Below, in pieces: positions 1-10,173 of a DNA stretch of 64,000 bases. The DNA is from Salinicola corii (GTDB taxonomy: Bacteria > Pseudomonadota > Gammaproteobacteria > Pseudomonadales > Halomonadaceae), in NCBI RefSeq assembly GCF_008298015.1, contig NZ_VTPX01000007.1:124001-188000 (forward strand), written 5' to 3'. Each line of letters begins with the position of its first letter. Position 1 is the first letter of the stretch. Below the pieces are notes generated by a model. That model was given only the letters and a program-made list of their open reading frames with translations, was not told the DNA's origin and ran no database searches. Both the position numbers and the translations under genes were made by a program.

Positions 1-239
1 GGGAGACGGTAACGCAGCCAGCCACGCGTACAGGCGACCACATCGACATCCTTGGACGTCAGCCCGATTTCCTCCTCGAGTTCCCGGAAGAGCGCCTGAT
101 GTGGCGTCTCGCAGGCCTTGATGCCTCCCTGCGGGAACTGCCACGCCTCCTGACCCGCCCGACGCGCCCAAAGCAGTTGGCCATCACAGTTGGCGATAAT
201 GATGCCAACGTTCGGCCGAAAGCCATCGGCGTCTATCAC
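1..239 (-). CDS. rppH: RNA pyrophosphohydrolase RppH, N-terminal part (runs off the window edge)
   Basis: Nudix hydrolase that removes pyrophosphate from the 5' triphosphate end of mRNA, which starts RNase E-dependent decay. Only the first 79 or so residues are inside the window. The start is GTG (positions 239-237) followed by [11 protein letters not shown], which lines up with the usual RppH N-terminus, and AAGGTGA lies six bases upstream. The Nudix box is visible: GG-I-K-x-C-E-T, then REL-x-EE-x-G. The neighbouring HAD phosphatase is divergent, the same pairing I recall from Pseudomonas (rppH beside a HAD hydrolase gene). The C-terminal half cannot be judged from here. Confidence 0.93.
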   Translation of the reverse strand, partial: MIDADGFRPNVGIIIANCDGQLLWARRAGQEAWQFPQGGIKACETPHQALFRELEEEIGLTSKDVDVVACTRGWLRYRL

Positions 240-530
240 AGCGTTCACCTTAGCTCAATCGTCGTTGGGATCATTCTTCCACAAAGCGAGAAAGGGCATC
301 AATACGCCTTAAGCTAACCGACGCTAAAACCTCGGCATCGGAATGCTCCTCTACCAGCTCTTGCAGCCATGCCTTTGGCGACAATGACTTATCGTTGGGC
401 AACCATTATGGGCGCCACCGTCACCGTGGGCAAAGCGGCGGGAGTTTGCGATACTGCCGGGCGCTCGCACTCACGATCCGAACGGCAACGCTGTTGCCCT
501 AACGACACACGCACAAGACAGGAGCCAACC
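240..530. promoter_or_regulatory. Divergent intergenic region between rppH and the HAD phosphatase gene
   Basis: These 291 bases separate two divergent start codons and must hold promoters for both. I could not fix convincing -35/-10 pairs by eye. An upstream in-frame extension of the HAD ORF (from 369) covers part of it, but it reads as non-homologous sequence. AGGAGCC at 520-526 is the ribosome binding site of the downstream TTG start. Confidence 0.4.
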
Positions 531-1199
531 TTGAGTCTGGCCATCTTCGATCTCGACAACACCCTGCTGAGCTGTGACAGCGACCACGCCTGGGGCGAAT
601 TCATGGTGGAACAGGGTGCGGTGGATGGCGAAGCCTACCGGCGTGCCAATGATCAGTATCTACGCGACTATCGGGCCGGCGAGCTGGACATCATGGCCTA
701 TCTCTCGATGGCGCTGAAGCCGCTGTCCGAGCATAGCGAAGAGCAGCTCAATGCCTGGCATCAGCAATTCATGGCCGGCAAGATCGAGCCGCATGTTCTG
801 CCACAGGGCGAGGAGCTACTGGCGTGGCACCGCCAGCGAGGCGATTTCCTGCTGATCGTGACCGCGACCAACCGGTTCATCACCGGCCCCATCGCCCGGC
901 GCCTCGGTGTCGACGATCTCATCGCGATCGAGCCGGAGCGGGAAAATGGGCGCTACACCGGCCGCGTGGAGGGTATCCCCAGCTACCGTGAAGGCAAGGT
1001 CACGCGGGTCAGAGAGTGGCTGGAGGAGCACCCCACCCTGGCGCTGGACGACGCCTGGTTCTACAGCGACTCGATCAACGATCGATACCTGCTCGAGGAA
1101 GTCGCCACGCCGGTGGCCGTCGACCCCGACGAGGAGCTCGAGAAACTGGCCCGGGCGCGAGGCTGGCGCGTGCTCTCCTTGCGAGCGCCATCGGCGTAG
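531..1199 (+). CDS. HAD superfamily IB phosphatase (SerB-like)
   Basis: Cytoplasmic hydrolase of 222 residues in the HAD-IB family that includes phosphoserine phosphatase; the substrate is not defined by sequence. Motif I is FDLDNTLL near the N-terminus, motif II is in LLIVTATN, and motif III/IV is in WFYSDSINDRYLL. The start is taken as TTG at 531 because ACAGGAGCC sits directly upstream and the protein then begins at the conserved beta-strand before motif I; the longer open frame from 369 adds no recognisable domain. Orthologues sit beside rppH in related genomes, which supports a housekeeping role, but the reaction is unknown. Confidence 0.85.
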   Translation: MSLAIFDLDNTLLSCDSDHAWGEFMVEQGAVDGEAYRRANDQYLRDYRAGELDIMAYLSMALKPLSEHSEEQLNAWHQQFMAGKIEPHVLPQGEELLAWHRQRGDFLLIVTATNRFITGPIARRLGVDDLIAIEPERENGRYTGRVEGIPSYREGKVTRVREWLEEHPTLALDDAWFYSDSINDRYLLEEVATPVAVDPDEELEKLARARGWRVLSLRAPSA

Positions 1200-1230
1200 C
1201 CTTGCCGCGGGCGGACCAGACCAGGCCATG

Positions 1231-1254
1231 ACGCCCTGGCGGAAACCAGGGCGT
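1231..1254. terminator. Hairpin between convergent genes
   Basis: ACGCCCTGG and CCAGGGCGT form a perfect 9-bp stem with a 6-base loop, between the ends of the HAD gene (+) and rsd (-). There is no U-tract on either side, so termination is inferred from the position. Confidence 0.55.
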
Positions 1255-1296
1255 CGCGGGATCGAAACAAGGAAACGACACCGGGGAAAGCGGTAC

Positions 1297-1815
1297 TCAC
1301 TCCGTCCGCAGGGATTGGCCGTCTCGCGCAGCCGCCGCCTCGGTGGACGAAGGCGCGTGCACCGCATGCAACCGGCCGATCAGTTGATCCTCGAGATCGA
1401 AGCGTTCGGTCATGGTGGCGCCCAGTTTTTCCAGCCAGCCGGGGAGCCGGTCGGTATAGCGCTGACAGCGCGACGGCGTCGCGTACTCATTGTCGAAATC
1501 GAGCACCATTTGCGTCGACGCGTCGACACGAGCCAGGAGCTTGTCGGCCACCGCCAGCGCCTCCTGGTCATCGAAGGCCCTGGCTTCCTCTCGCAACTGC
1601 GGATAGATCTCGAAATGGCCGGCGCTGATGTAGTCCATCAGCGCTTCGCTGAAAGCATCGATTCGCGCCTTGGACACCGCCGAGAGATCGGCATCGCAGA
1701 ACTCACGGAGATCGACCAGCGTCACGAGCATGTCATAGCGCTGATCCAGCCATCGATCGATCAGCGTGTGTACGCCGCCCCATCGCTCCCGAGCTGTCTT
1801 GCAATCTTCCAGCAT
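1297..1815 (-). CDS. rsd: Rsd/AlgQ family anti-sigma-70 factor
   Basis: Binds the housekeeping sigma factor and shifts RNA polymerase towards alternative sigma factors in stationary phase; called AlgQ in Pseudomonas, where it affects alginate genes. The protein is 172 residues, and its N-terminal signature (MLEDCKTARERWGG then LIDRWLDQR) is the family hallmark. I prefer ATG at 1815 over an in-frame GTG at 1821 because GGGGAGAG lies 9 bases before the ATG and would overlap the GTG. Its target partner rpoS lies in the same window about 58 kb away. The dsbB gene nearby matches the known algQ/dsbB neighbourhood. Confidence 0.92.
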   Translation of the reverse strand: MLEDCKTARERWGGVHTLIDRWLDQRYDMLVTLVDLREFCDADLSAVSKARIDAFSEALMDYISAGHFEIYPQLREEARAFDDQEALAVADKLLARVDASTQMVLDFDNEYATPSRCQRYTDRLPGWLEKLGATMTERFDLEDQLIGRLHAVHAPSSTEAAAARDGQSLRTE

Positions 1816-1830
1816 GATCACTCTCTCCCC

Positions 1831-1975
1831 AGGGGCTGTTGACGTTTCAGCGCGAACCGCGTTGCTGCGTCAAATGGTGCCAGACAAGGCGCGGGATGCC
1901 GACGATGGTGGTTCTCTCGTCAAATCCCGTAACGCCGTATGGCGCCATTGGCCGCGCAACCCGGAAGGCACGCTC
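1831..1975. repeat. Degenerate intergenic repeat element (family B end plus shared core)
   Basis: Begins AGGGGCTGTTGACGTT and carries the two core motifs CAGACAAGGC (1881-1890) and AACGCCGTATGG (from 1931) found in the elements at 10.2, 17.5 and 46.1 kb. The core spacing here is shorter (50 bases against 68-84), and no clear right-hand inverted end is present, so the copy looks truncated at the dsbB stop. Its left end resembles the hairpin at 4399-4448. Confidence 0.6.
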
Positions 1976-2530
1976 TCAGGAGCCCTGCCCTGCCGGTTCG
2001 CGAACCGTCCTGCCACTGTAGCGCAATCGGGATACCAACATCATCACCGGAATCGTCGCCATGACGACGAACCCCAACAGTGTCCATTGCGGCAACGTGA
2101 CGCCCCACAGCGCTCCCTCGACGGCCGCGCACTCACCGGAACCGTGGAGTACGCGGGCCATGACATCCCAAAACGGCAGCATGTCCATCATGTAGTCCAG
2201 GCCGGGCCCACAGCTTGGCACGCTATCCGGTGGCAGGGTCTGCAGCCAGACATGCCGCCCCGCCACGCCGATGCCCGTCAGCACGGCAATCAGAGCGAGC
2301 AGTGCATAGACCAGGCCTCCGGATTTGCCGGGGTTGTGAATCGCCCCGATCAGGAACACGGCACCCGCGGAGATCACCGCAACGCGCTGGAAGATGCACA
2401 AGGGGCAAGGTTCAAGGCCGACGCCATACTGCAGGTAGAGCGCGACCGCCATCATGAAGCAGGACATCAATAGCCCCAGCAGGCACCACTGACGCATACT
2501 GGCTTGCGCCACCCAACGCTTGATTTGCAT
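1976..2530 (-). CDS. dsbB: Disulfide bond formation protein DsbB
   Basis: Inner-membrane oxidoreductase that re-oxidises DsbA and passes electrons to ubiquinone. The 184-residue protein has four hydrophobic helices and the two expected periplasmic cysteine pairs: C42-P-L-C45 after the first helix and C107/C134 in the second loop. The start MQIKRW at 2530 gives the normal DsbB length; the longer frame adds 17 non-conserved residues. It stands alone between rsd and gshA, transcribed away from gshA's 3' end. No DsbA is in the window. Confidence 0.94.
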   Translation of the reverse strand: MQIKRWVAQASMRQWCLLGLLMSCFMMAVALYLQYGVGLEPCPLCIFQRVAVISAGAVFLIGAIHNPGKSGGLVYALLALIAVLTGIGVAGRHVWLQTLPPDSVPSCGPGLDYMMDMLPFWDVMARVLHGSGECAAVEGALWGVTLPQWTLLGFVVMATIPVMMLVSRLRYSGRTVREPAGQGS

Positions 2531-2631
2531 GTCTCGTTTCCACTGAGGGCCAGTGCGGTCCAGCACCGGCCGTGCTTCCATTTCACGACAGCCGATCCTG
2601 GGCTCTCGCCGAACGTTACGGATTCACTGAC

Positions 2632-4239
2632 TCACGCCGCCGAACGAGGTTCCCTCGCCCGCTGGAAATAATCAGTGATGAAGCGCGCGAACGACACCCG
2701 GTCTTCGGCTTCGATGTCGTGCTGCTGCTGATGCGACGTCTCGACCAGTTGGGAAAAGAGTTCGGCACGCGACTCGTCCATCGGCGTCGAGCGCCAATGA
2801 CGCCCCTGCTCCTTGGCCAGATCGGCAATGAAATCGGTCCACTCACCGCCATGCGCCTCCAGTGCCCGCAGCATCTGCGCCGAGGGGGTCAGCTCCGGGT
2901 CGTCGAGCCGCCGGGCAATCGTCTCGATGGCGGCAGCGTGAAGACCGTCGCCCTCGATGGCGTCGAGCAGGCCGGCGACCTCGCGCAGCCCATCGACGAT
3001 CTCGTGGCCCCGAGTCCGCAGCGGCACGTGACGATCGCCAATCCGCAGCTTCAGGTCCGGATCGCGGCCGCGCTCGACCACCAGCCGGCGGTTGTCGTCC
3101 AGCCGGTCGCACTCCTCGTCCGGAATCCAGGGACTCTCGGAGAGCAGACACCAGAGCAGGAAGGTATCCATGAAACGCATCTGCGGCTCATCGATCCCCA
3201 GCGGCAGGAACGGATTCAGATCGAGACAACGCACCTCGATATATTCGACGCCGCGCGCTTCCAGAGCCTGCGTGGGCGTCTCGTCGTGTCGCGCCACCCG
3301 TTTCGGACGGATGTCGCTGTAGTACTCGTTCTCGATCTGCAGAATGTTGGCGCTGAGCTGTCGCCACTCGCCGTCCACCTCCACACCGATCCGGCGATAA
3401 TCCGGCCACTCGGCAGAGATGGCGTGACGGAGCGTGCCGACATAATTGGAGAGCGAGTTGAAGCAGATCTTCAACTGCTCCTGGACCTTGTTCTGATAGC
3501 CCAGATCGGACATCCGCAGGCTGGTCGCGTAGGGCGCGTAGAGCGTGCGCTGGCCCATCGCCTCGAGCTTGTCGCAGCGATTGTCGCCGCCATCCTCCCC
3601 CAGGAAGCTGCGATCCAGCGCCGGGGAGGCACCGAATAGATAGAGCAGCAGCCAACTGTTGCGGCGGAAGTTGCGGATCAGGTCGAAGTAGCGGGCCGAG
3701 CGATACCCCTGCAGCGATTCGCCCCGCCGCCCCTCCTGTTCCCGCAGCAGCGGCCAGATGTCATCCGGCAGAGAGACGTTGTAGTGGATGCCGGCAATCG
3801 ACTGCATGATGCGGCCGTAGCGTACATCCAGCCCCTTGCGGTAGACATGCTTCATGGTGCCGACGTTGGACGTGCCGTAGTCGGCGATCGGCACGCTGTC
3901 GTTGCCGGAGAGCCGCGCCGGCATGCTGGCCGGCCACAGCCACTCGTCGTCGAGCTGGCGATAGGTGAAGCGGACCAGATCGCCCAGGAAAGAGAGCGCA
4001 TCGGCAGGACGACAATAGACCGGGGTGATGTACTCGAGCAGCGCCTCCGAGTAGTCGGTCGTGATGTGGGGGTGGGTCAGCTTCGAGCCGAGCGAGTGCG
4101 GATGGAGGGTCTGCACGATGGCGGCCTTGGAATCGACACGCAGCCCTTCCTTCTCGATGCCCCGCCGTAGACGACCGAGCAATCCCTTCTGGGCCGGCGC
4201 CATCAGTTGGCCGACGTTCGTGGCGAGTTGATCAGACAC
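2632..4239 (-). CDS. gshA: Glutamate-cysteine ligase
   Basis: Catalyses the first, rate-limiting step of glutathione synthesis: ATP-dependent joining of glutamate and cysteine. The 535-residue protein is close to the 518 of E. coli GshA, and the type I family segments are visible (GRLRRGIEKEGLRV near the N-terminus, TDYSEALLE, HYNVSLP, then RNFRRNSWLL). Start chosen as GTG at 4239 (VSDQLATNV), because AAGGTG lies six bases upstream; the frame is open for 30 more codons without homology. gshB is not in the window. Confidence 0.94.
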   Translation of the reverse strand: MSDQLATNVGQLMAPAQKGLLGRLRRGIEKEGLRVDSKAAIVQTLHPHSLGSKLTHPHITTDYSEALLEYITPVYCRPADALSFLGDLVRFTYRQLDDEWLWPASMPARLSGNDSVPIADYGTSNVGTMKHVYRKGLDVRYGRIMQSIAGIHYNVSLPDDIWPLLREQEGRRGESLQGYRSARYFDLIRNFRRNSWLLLYLFGASPALDRSFLGEDGGDNRCDKLEAMGQRTLYAPYATSLRMSDLGYQNKVQEQLKICFNSLSNYVGTLRHAISAEWPDYRRIGVEVDGEWRQLSANILQIENEYYSDIRPKRVARHDETPTQALEARGVEYIEVRCLDLNPFLPLGIDEPQMRFMDTFLLWCLLSESPWIPDEECDRLDDNRRLVVERGRDPDLKLRIGDRHVPLRTRGHEIVDGLREVAGLLDAIEGDGLHAAAIETIARRLDDPELTPSAQMLRALEAHGGEWTDFIADLAKEQGRHWRSTPMDESRAELFSQLVETSHQQQHDIEAEDRVSFARFITDYFQRAREPRSAA

Positions 4240-4398
4240 GCTCAACACCTTATTTCGTGGGAAGAGCTCTGCTCCCCCGTTTGTCCGTGCGCCGACGGCT
4301 CCGGACGCCATTGCTGTCGCCGGAGCCACCGCGAGCCAAACCTCATTATGGAGCCGACGATAGCGCTTTCAAGGCTAACGACTTCGCGGCCCGGTACC

Positions 4399-4448
4399 AG
4401 GAGTGTTGACGTTCCGACGCGAGCGTGCGTGAAACGCCAACACTCCCT
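4399..4448. repeat. Hairpin just after tex: terminator or collapsed family B repeat
   Basis: GGAGTGTTGACGTT (4400-4413) pairs with AACGCCAACACTCC (4433-4446) at 13 of 14 positions, around about 19 bases. It starts at the tex stop codon, so it may end tex transcription, though no U-run follows. Its ends resemble AGGGGCTGTTGACGTT at 1831, which suggests an element reduced to its two terminal repeats. Confidence 0.55.
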
Positions 4449-6801
4449 AGCGTCGTCGCTGCGCCTTGAGCAGCGCCTCGGCCATCGCGCCACCCGGCTG
4501 CGCGGGCTGGCGATCATTGCCGCCCTGTCGCGGCTGACGGCCCCGCGCCCCGCCATGAGACTTGCCGCTGCCCGAGCGGCGCTCGCCGGGGGCCGCTTTC
4601 TCGCCGGGTGCGTCGCCCAGTCGCATCGTCAATCCGATCCGCTGTCGCGCCACGTCGACCTCGAGTACCTTGACCTTGACGATATCGCCGGCCTTGACCA
4701 CCTGCCGCGGATCCTCGACGAACTTGTCGGCCAGCGCGGAGATATGCACCAGCCCGTCCTGGTGCACGCCGATATCGATGAAGGCGCCGAAGTGGGTCAC
4801 GTTGGTGACGACGCCCTCCAGCAGCATGCCCGGCTCGAGGTCACCGATCTTCTCCACGCCCTCGCGAAAGGTCGCTGCCTTGAATTCCGGGCGAGGATCG
4901 CGGCCGGGCTTGTCGAGTTCAGCCAGGATATCGATGACCGTCGGCACCCCGAACGCCTCGTCGACGTAGTCCGAGGGCTTGAGCGTCTTGAGATAGCGGC
5001 TGTCTCCAATCAGCCCGCCCAGTTCGCGCCCGTTGCGCTCGGCAATGCGCGCCACCAGTGGATAGGCCTCCGGATGCACCGCGCTGGCATCGAGCGGATT
5101 GGTGCCGCCCATGATGCGCAGGAAGCCCGCGCACTGCTCGAAAGTCTTGGGGCCCAACCTGTCGACGCCGAGGAGCTCCTGGCGGGTGCGAAACGGCCCC
5201 TCGCGGTCGCGCCGCGCAACGATATTGTCGGCGAGCATCGCGCTCAGGCCGGAAACCCGGGAGAGCAGCGCGCTGGAGGCGGTATTGAGATCCACGCCCA
5301 CCGCGTTGACGCAGTCCTCGATCACCGTCTCGAGGCTCCGGGACAGATTCACCTGGGAGACATCGTGCTGATACTGGCCGACACCGATCGACTTGGGATC
5401 GATCTTGACCAGCTCGGCCTGCGGGTCCTGCAGTCGCCGGGCGATCGACACCGCCCCGCGAATCGATACATCGAGATCGGGAAACTCCCTGGCCGCCAGC
5501 TCCGATGCCGAATAGACCGATGCGCCGGCTTCACTCACCATCACCTTGGTGAGCTGGCGTGGCGCCACGCGCTTGACCAGTTCGGCGGCCAGCTTGTCGG
5601 TTTCACGGCTGGCGGTACCGTTACCGATCGCCACCAGCGACACGTCATGGCGCTCCACCAGCGCGGCCAGGGTCGCCAGCGCCTCGTCCCAGCGCTTCTG
5701 CGGCGCGTGCGGATAGATGACGGCCTGCTCCAGGAAACGCCCGGTGGCATCGACGACGGCGACCTTGCAGCCCGTGCGCTGGCCGGGATCGAGCCCCAGC
5801 GTGGTGCGCGGTCCAGCGGGTGCCGCCAGCAACAGATCCTTGAGGTTGGCGGCAAAGACGTCAATCGCCTCCTGCTCGGCCCGCTCCCGCAGACGGCCCA
5901 TCAGTTCGGTTTCCAGATGGGTGTAGAGCTTCACCCGCCAGGTCCAGCGAACCACCTCCTTCAGCCATCGAGAGGCGGCCTGCTCGGCACCCAGGTCGAT
6001 ACCGACATGGCGGGCGATCGCCACCTCGGCCGGATGGATGGGCGCGTCGTCCTCGCCGGCCATGACCAGCGAGAGAGCCAGCACCCCCTCCTTGCGCCCC
6101 CGGAACATCGCCAGCGCGCGGTGCGATGGCGTCTTGGCCAGCGCCTCGTCGTGCTCGAAATAATCCGAGAACTTGCTGCCTTCCGCCTCCTTGCCCTTGA
6201 CCAGTCGGGCACGCAGCTGGCCATCCTCCCACAGCCGCTCGCGTAGCCGCCCGACCAGCTCGGCCTCTTCACTGAAGCGCTCCATCAGGATCTGCTTGGC
6301 GCCGTCCAGCGCGGCCTTGGCGTCCTCGACACCATGGCTGGCGCCGGTGGCGCTGTCGACGAACGCTGCCGCCTCGCGCTCCGGGTCCAGACCGGGCCCG
6401 GCCAGCAGGCGATCGGCCAGGGGTTCCAGCCCGGCTTCGCGGGCGATCTGAGCCTTGGTCCGGCGTTTCTTCCGATAAGGCAGATAGAGGTCTTCCAGCC
6501 GCTGCTTGGTGGTCGCCGCCAGCAGATCGGCACGGAGTGCCTCGGTCATCTGCCCCTGTTCGTCGATCGCCTGCAGAATCGCATCGCGCCGCTCTTCCAT
6601 CTCACGCAGGTAGCGCAGACGCTCTTCCAGCGTTCGGAGTTGGCCGTCGTCGAGTCCGCCGGTGACTTCCTTGCGGTAGCGGGCAATGAACGGGACGGTG
6701 GCGCCGCCATCCAGCAGTTCGACGGCGGCATGAACCTGAGGGGGGCGAACGCCGAGTTCGTCGGCGATCAGCGCGGTGATTGCGGATTGGGTGTTGGACA
6801 T
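4447..6801 (-). CDS. tex: Tex family S1 RNA-binding transcription accessory protein
   Basis: Nucleic-acid-binding protein linked to transcription and toxin/virulence expression in Gram-negatives. The 784 residues follow the Tex order: N-terminal helical region, YqgF/RuvC-like domain ([17 protein letters not shown]), tandem helix-hairpin-helix segments ([16 protein letters not shown]), and a C-terminal S1 domain ([19 protein letters not shown], then [10 protein letters not shown]). The basic, glycine-rich tail ([23 protein letters not shown]) is typical of the proteobacterial subgroup. Start at ATG 6801 (MSNTQSAI) by homology; two upstream in-frame starts add a few residues. Monocistronic by spacing. 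Confidence 0.94.
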   Translation of the reverse strand: MSNTQSAITALIADELGVRPPQVHAAVELLDGGATVPFIARYRKEVTGGLDDGQLRTLEERLRYLREMEERRDAILQAIDEQGQMTEALRADLLAATTKQRLEDLYLPYRKKRRTKAQIAREAGLEPLADRLLAGPGLDPEREAAAFVDSATGASHGVEDAKAALDGAKQILMERFSEEAELVGRLRERLWEDGQLRARLVKGKEAEGSKFSDYFEHDEALAKTPSHRALAMFRGRKEGVLALSLVMAGEDDAPIHPAEVAIARHVGIDLGAEQAASRWLKEVVRWTWRVKLYTHLETELMGRLRERAEQEAIDVFAANLKDLLLAAPAGPRTTLGLDPGQRTGCKVAVVDATGRFLEQAVIYPHAPQKRWDEALATLAALVERHDVSLVAIGNGTASRETDKLAAELVKRVAPRQLTKVMVSEAGASVYSASELAAREFPDLDVSIRGAVSIARRLQDPQAELVKIDPKSIGVGQYQHDVSQVNLSRSLETVIEDCVNAVGVDLNTASSALLSRVSGLSAMLADNIVARRDREGPFRTRQELLGVDRLGPKTFEQCAGFLRIMGGTNPLDASAVHPEAYPLVARIAERNGRELGGLIGDSRYLKTLKPSDYVDEAFGVPTVIDILAELDKPGRDPRPEFKAATFREGVEKIGDLEPGMLLEGVVTNVTHFGAFIDIGVHQDGLVHISALADKFVEDPRQVVKAGDIVKVKVLEVDVARQRIGLTMRLGDAPGEKAAPGERRSGSGKSHGGARGRQPRQGGNDRQPAQPGGAMAEALLKAQRRR

Positions 6802-6891
6802 GAAAATCATCACGATGGACAAGATCGCGCCACGTTAGCACAGCGACGCACGGGGCTCACTCTCCGGCGCATCGCAACGCCGGAATCGAAT

Positions 6892-6915
6892 GGGGATGAC
6901 CGATTGGCCATCCCC
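6892..6915 (-). terminator. Likely pckA terminator
   Basis: GGGGATG (6892-6898) pairs with CATCCCC (6909-6915) downstream of the pckA stop. Read on the minus strand it is followed by ATTCGATTCC, a weakly T-rich run, so termination is plausible but not certain. Confidence 0.5.
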
Positions 6916-6980
6916 TTGATGCAGTGCCGAACGGATCGGCAGCGCGCTTGCGGCGAAATGTCGTCTGTCGACGGGGCCGG

Positions 6981-8552
6981 TCAGAGCCGCTGCGGGCCGG
7001 CGGCCAGAATCGCCGAATCGACATCGTCGAACTTGGCGAAGTTGTCCGTGAACTTGGCGATCAGCGCATTCATCTGCTCTCGATAGGCCTCCCGGTCCTC
7101 CCAGGCATCGCGCGGGTCGAGCAGTTTGGCATCGACGCCCTCCACCGCCACCGGCACATCCAGGTTCAGCCCGTCGATATGACGCGTCTCGACGTCCTTC
7201 AGGTCACCCTCCTGAATGGCGCGGATGATCGCCCGGGTGGTCGGAATGCTGAAGCGGCTGCCGCCCTGACCGTAAGCGCCGCCACTCCACCCCGTGTTGA
7301 CCAGATAGACCCGGGATTCGAACGCTTCGATACGCTTGATCAGCAGCTCGGCGTATTCGTGGGCCGGGCGCGGGAAGAACGGCGCCCCGAAGCAGGTCGA
7401 GAAAGTCGCCTCCAGGCCGCTGGTGGACCCCATCTCGGTCGACCCGACCTTCGCCGTGTAACCGGAAAGGAAGTGATAGGCAGCCGCTTCCTTGGAGAGC
7501 AGCGAAACCGGCGGCAACACCCCGCTCATGTCGCAGGTCAGGAAGATGATCGCGCTGGGTTCGCCAGCGCGATTCTCCTCCACCCGCTTGGCGACGAACT
7601 CGAGCGGATACCCCGCCCGGCCGTTCTGGGTCAGACTGTCATCGGCGTAGTCGGGGACGCGGTCCTCGGTGAGAACCACGTTTTCCAGCACGGTGCCGAA
7701 CCGGATGGCATCCCAGATGATCGGCTCGTTCTTGCGCGACAGGTCGATGGTCTTGGCGTAGCACCCCCCTTCGAAGTTGAAGACGGTGCCCTCCCCCCAG
7801 CCATGCTCGTCGTCGCCGATGAGATAGCGCTCGGGGTCCGCCGACAGCGTGGTCTTGCCGGTACCGGAGAGGCCGAAGAACAGCGTGGTCTCGCCATCCT
7901 CGCCAACGTTGGCACTGCAGTGCATCGGCAATACGTCCTTCTCCGGCAGCAGAAAGTTCTGAACCGAGAACATCGCCTTCTTCATTTCACCCGCATAGCG
8001 CATGCCAGCCAGCAGTACCCGGCGGCGGGCGAAATTGATCATCACCGTGCTTTCGGAGCGAGTGCCATCGCGCTGTGGCTCGCAGACGAAGTCAGGTGCG
8101 CTCAGCACCGTCCACTCGCTCTTGTCCTTGGGGTTCCAGTTTTCGGGACGCACGAACAGATTGCGTGCGTAAAGGTTGTGCCACGCCTTCTGCGTGACGA
8201 CGCGAATCGGCAGGTAGTATTCGGGATCGGCACCGACGTGGAGTTCCGAAACGAAGGTCTCTCCCCCCGCCAGATAGTCCTCGACCCGCTCCCACAGCGC
8301 ATCGAACACGTCCGGCCCGATCGGACGGTTGACCTGGCCCCAGTCGATCAGATCCGAGGTCGAGGGCTCTTCGACGATGAAACGGTCCAGCGTGGACCGG
8401 CCGGTGCGCTCGCCCGTTTCCACCACCAGTGCGCCATTGTCGGCCAGCACGCCTTCGCCCCTCGCCAAGGCATATTCGACCAGCTCGGCCGCGGTCAAAT
8501 GGGTATGCGCTTTCGCGCCGGCAGCCTGGGAGATGGCTTGAGAGGTGGTCAT
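6981..8552 (-). CDS. pckA: Phosphoenolpyruvate carboxykinase (ATP)
   Basis: Converts oxaloacetate plus ATP to phosphoenolpyruvate and CO2, the gluconeogenic entry step when the cell grows on organic acids. The 523-residue protein carries the kinase-1a loop [14 protein letters not shown] starting at about residue 227, the metal/oxaloacetate segment [12 protein letters not shown], and the substrate motif SMHCSANVG-like [13 protein letters not shown]. Start at ATG 8552 (MTTSQAI), with AGGATTGGATA upstream. Its place beyond hslO/hslR is the same as in E. coli. The sugar-acid pathways in this window deliver pyruvate, so this enzyme would matter when such acids are the carbon source (inference). 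Confidence 0.95.
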   Translation of the reverse strand: MTTSQAISQAAGAKAHTHLTAAELVEYALARGEGVLADNGALVVETGERTGRSTLDRFIVEEPSTSDLIDWGQVNRPIGPDVFDALWERVEDYLAGGETFVSELHVGADPEYYLPIRVVTQKAWHNLYARNLFVRPENWNPKDKSEWTVLSAPDFVCEPQRDGTRSESTVMINFARRRVLLAGMRYAGEMKKAMFSVQNFLLPEKDVLPMHCSANVGEDGETTLFFGLSGTGKTTLSADPERYLIGDDEHGWGEGTVFNFEGGCYAKTIDLSRKNEPIIWDAIRFGTVLENVVLTEDRVPDYADDSLTQNGRAGYPLEFVAKRVEENRAGEPSAIIFLTCDMSGVLPPVSLLSKEAAAYHFLSGYTAKVGSTEMGSTSGLEATFSTCFGAPFFPRPAHEYAELLIKRIEAFESRVYLVNTGWSGGAYGQGGSRFSIPTTRAIIRAIQEGDLKDVETRHIDGLNLDVPVAVEGVDAKLLDPRDAWEDREAYREQMNALIAKFTDNFAKFDDVDSAILAAGPQRL

Positions 8553-8796
8553 TATCCAATCCTGGGCTCGAAGGCCTCTGCTTTCGTATCGTTTCACAGC
8601 GTCGAAAACCCGCCATCCCGACGACACCGCTCTCGATGGGACCGGCGACCTCGACACCATGGCAGGCGAAAAAGGATCGCCATTATGGCAAAAAGCGCCC
8701 AGCGCGCAAACGCTGGACGTCCGATGTCAATTCGGATTTGATCAAAGCCCTGCGCATGCCCCGGCGAGCCGCTCCGCTCGGCGAGTGACGGCCTCT

Positions 8797-9669
8797 CTAG
8801 TGAAGCGTCGGCGAGGGTGCCTCGGGAGAGTCGATGATTGCCTCGATGTCGGCCGCACTAAAATGGTACTGCGTATGACAAAAATGGCACTGTGTATCGA
8901 CCGCTTTCTGCTCGTTCAGAATGCTTCGCAACTCGTCGGCGCCGAAGGTGTGCAGCGCGTTGGCAATGCGCTCCCGCGAGCAAGTGCAGCCGAACGCCAG
9001 CGCCTTGGGGTCGAAGACGCGCGTGGTCTCTTCGTGGAAGAGGCGATACAGCACGTCCTGCGCCGGTAGCGTCAGCATCTCGTCGGCGGTGATCGTCGCC
9101 GCCAGATGCACCACCCGGTCCCAGGCATCGGGGTCCTTGCTGGACGCATCGTCCGGCAGTTGCTGGAGCAGCAGCCCGGCACTGCGTTGGCCGTCGGCGC
9201 TCAGCCACAGCCGTGTCGCCAGCTGTTCCGACTGGGCGAAATAGGCTTCCAGGCAGCCGGCGAGCTGATCGTGCTCCAGCGCCACGATCCCCTGATAGCG
9301 GTTGCCTTCGGCGGGATCCAGGGTGATCACGATCTGCCCGTCGCCCACCAGCTGCCGCAGCGTGGCATCGTCGGCGAAGATCTGATTTTCGTCGTACCGC
9401 GCGATGGCTCGCAGCTGACCGCCGGGGTTGGATTCGGCCATCAGCACGTCGACCCCCTGCTTGCCGCGCACCTCGAGACTGACGGTGCCATCGAGCTTGA
9501 CGGTCTCGGTCAGCAGGGCGACAGCGCTCAACAGCTCGCCCAGTTGATGGCGAATCGGCGCGGGATAGTCCTGGCGCGCGAGCACCTCGCCGTAGGCGGC
9601 CTCCAGTTGCACGATCTCGCCGCGCACGTTGGTGTCGTCGAACAGGAAGCGTTGGATTTCATCGTTCAT
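8797..9669 (-). CDS. hslO: Redox-regulated chaperone Hsp33
   Basis: Cytoplasmic holdase activated by oxidative unfolding; its C-terminal cysteines hold zinc when reduced and form disulfides under hypochlorite or peroxide stress. The 290-residue protein ends with the expected C-x-C (CTC) and C-x2-C (CHFC) zinc motif. I chose ATG 9669 ([10 protein letters not shown]) because it aligns with the E. coli start; the frame is also open to an ATG at 9753 that overlaps the hslR stop as TGATG, so translational coupling from that codon is possible. Cotranscribed with hslR. Confidence 0.94.
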   Translation of the reverse strand: MNDEIQRFLFDDTNVRGEIVQLEAAYGEVLARQDYPAPIRHQLGELLSAVALLTETVKLDGTVSLEVRGKQGVDVLMAESNPGGQLRAIARYDENQIFADDATLRQLVGDGQIVITLDPAEGNRYQGIVALEHDQLAGCLEAYFAQSEQLATRLWLSADGQRSAGLLLQQLPDDASSKDPDAWDRVVHLAATITADEMLTLPAQDVLYRLFHEETTRVFDPKALAFGCTCSRERIANALHTFGADELRSILNEQKAVDTQCHFCHTQYHFSAADIEAIIDSPEAPSPTLH

Positions 9670-9752
9670 GGATCGGATCTCGTCGGGCACCGGGAGGATC
9701 GCAGGATCGCCCGGTGGGGGCAGGTAGTGGGCAACGTCACGAGCGTGGGGCA

Positions 9753-10145
9753 TCAGTCATCGGTGTGCTGGCGCTGGAACCGATGGATATCGCGACGCTG
9801 GCGCTTGTCGGGTCGTTTGATCGGCGGTTGCATCACCTGGTTGGCCAGCTTGCGCTGATGCGCTTCCCGCTCCCGTCGGTCGAGGCTCTCGGGCGTCTCG
9901 GCGTAGAGTGCCCGGGCCTCCGAGGCGCCGCGGCGTTGATCCGAGAGCGCCAGGACCTCGACGGTCACGTTGTCCCAGCCTTGCGGCAGCTCGATCAGCG
10001 CGCCGACCTCGACGTTGCGGCTGGTCTTGACGCGGCTGCCGTTGTAGCGGACCTTGCCGCCCTCGATCGCTTTCTTGGCCAGTTGACGCGTCTTGAAGAA
10101 CCGCGCCGCCCACAGCCACTTGTCGATACGTACGGTTTCACTCAT
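9753..10145 (-). CDS. hslR: Ribosome-associated heat shock protein Hsp15
   Basis: S4-type RNA-binding protein that recognises free 50S subunits carrying nascent chains and returns them to the cycle. The 130-residue protein opens with the S4 domain ([24 protein letters not shown]) and ends in a basic tail ([13 protein letters not shown]). It is the upstream partner of hslO. A complete inverted-repeat element (10174-10327) begins 28 bases upstream of its ATG, so its promoter must lie within or beyond that element, or it is read from yrfG. Confidence 0.93.
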   Translation of the reverse strand: MSETVRIDKWLWAARFFKTRQLAKKAIEGGKVRYNGSRVKTSRNVEVGALIELPQGWDNVTVEVLALSDQRRGASEARALYAETPESLDRREREAHQRKLANQVMQPPIKRPDKRQRRDIHRFQRQHTDD

Positions 10146-10173
10146 GGGTCAATTACCTCGACCGACCTAGATA

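Noticed and set aside
4207-6246. 679-codon open frame on the plus strand opposite tex and gshA
   Set aside because: It is the antisense shadow of tex: GC-rich codon bias leaves the opposite strand open. It has no start signal or recognisable domain, while tex reads as a complete known protein.
9669-9753. hslO starting at ATG 9753 rather than 9669
   Set aside because: The TGATG overlap is attractive for coupling, but the 28 extra residues do not align with known Hsp33 and [10 protein letters not shown] matches the family start. The option is mentioned in the gene entry.
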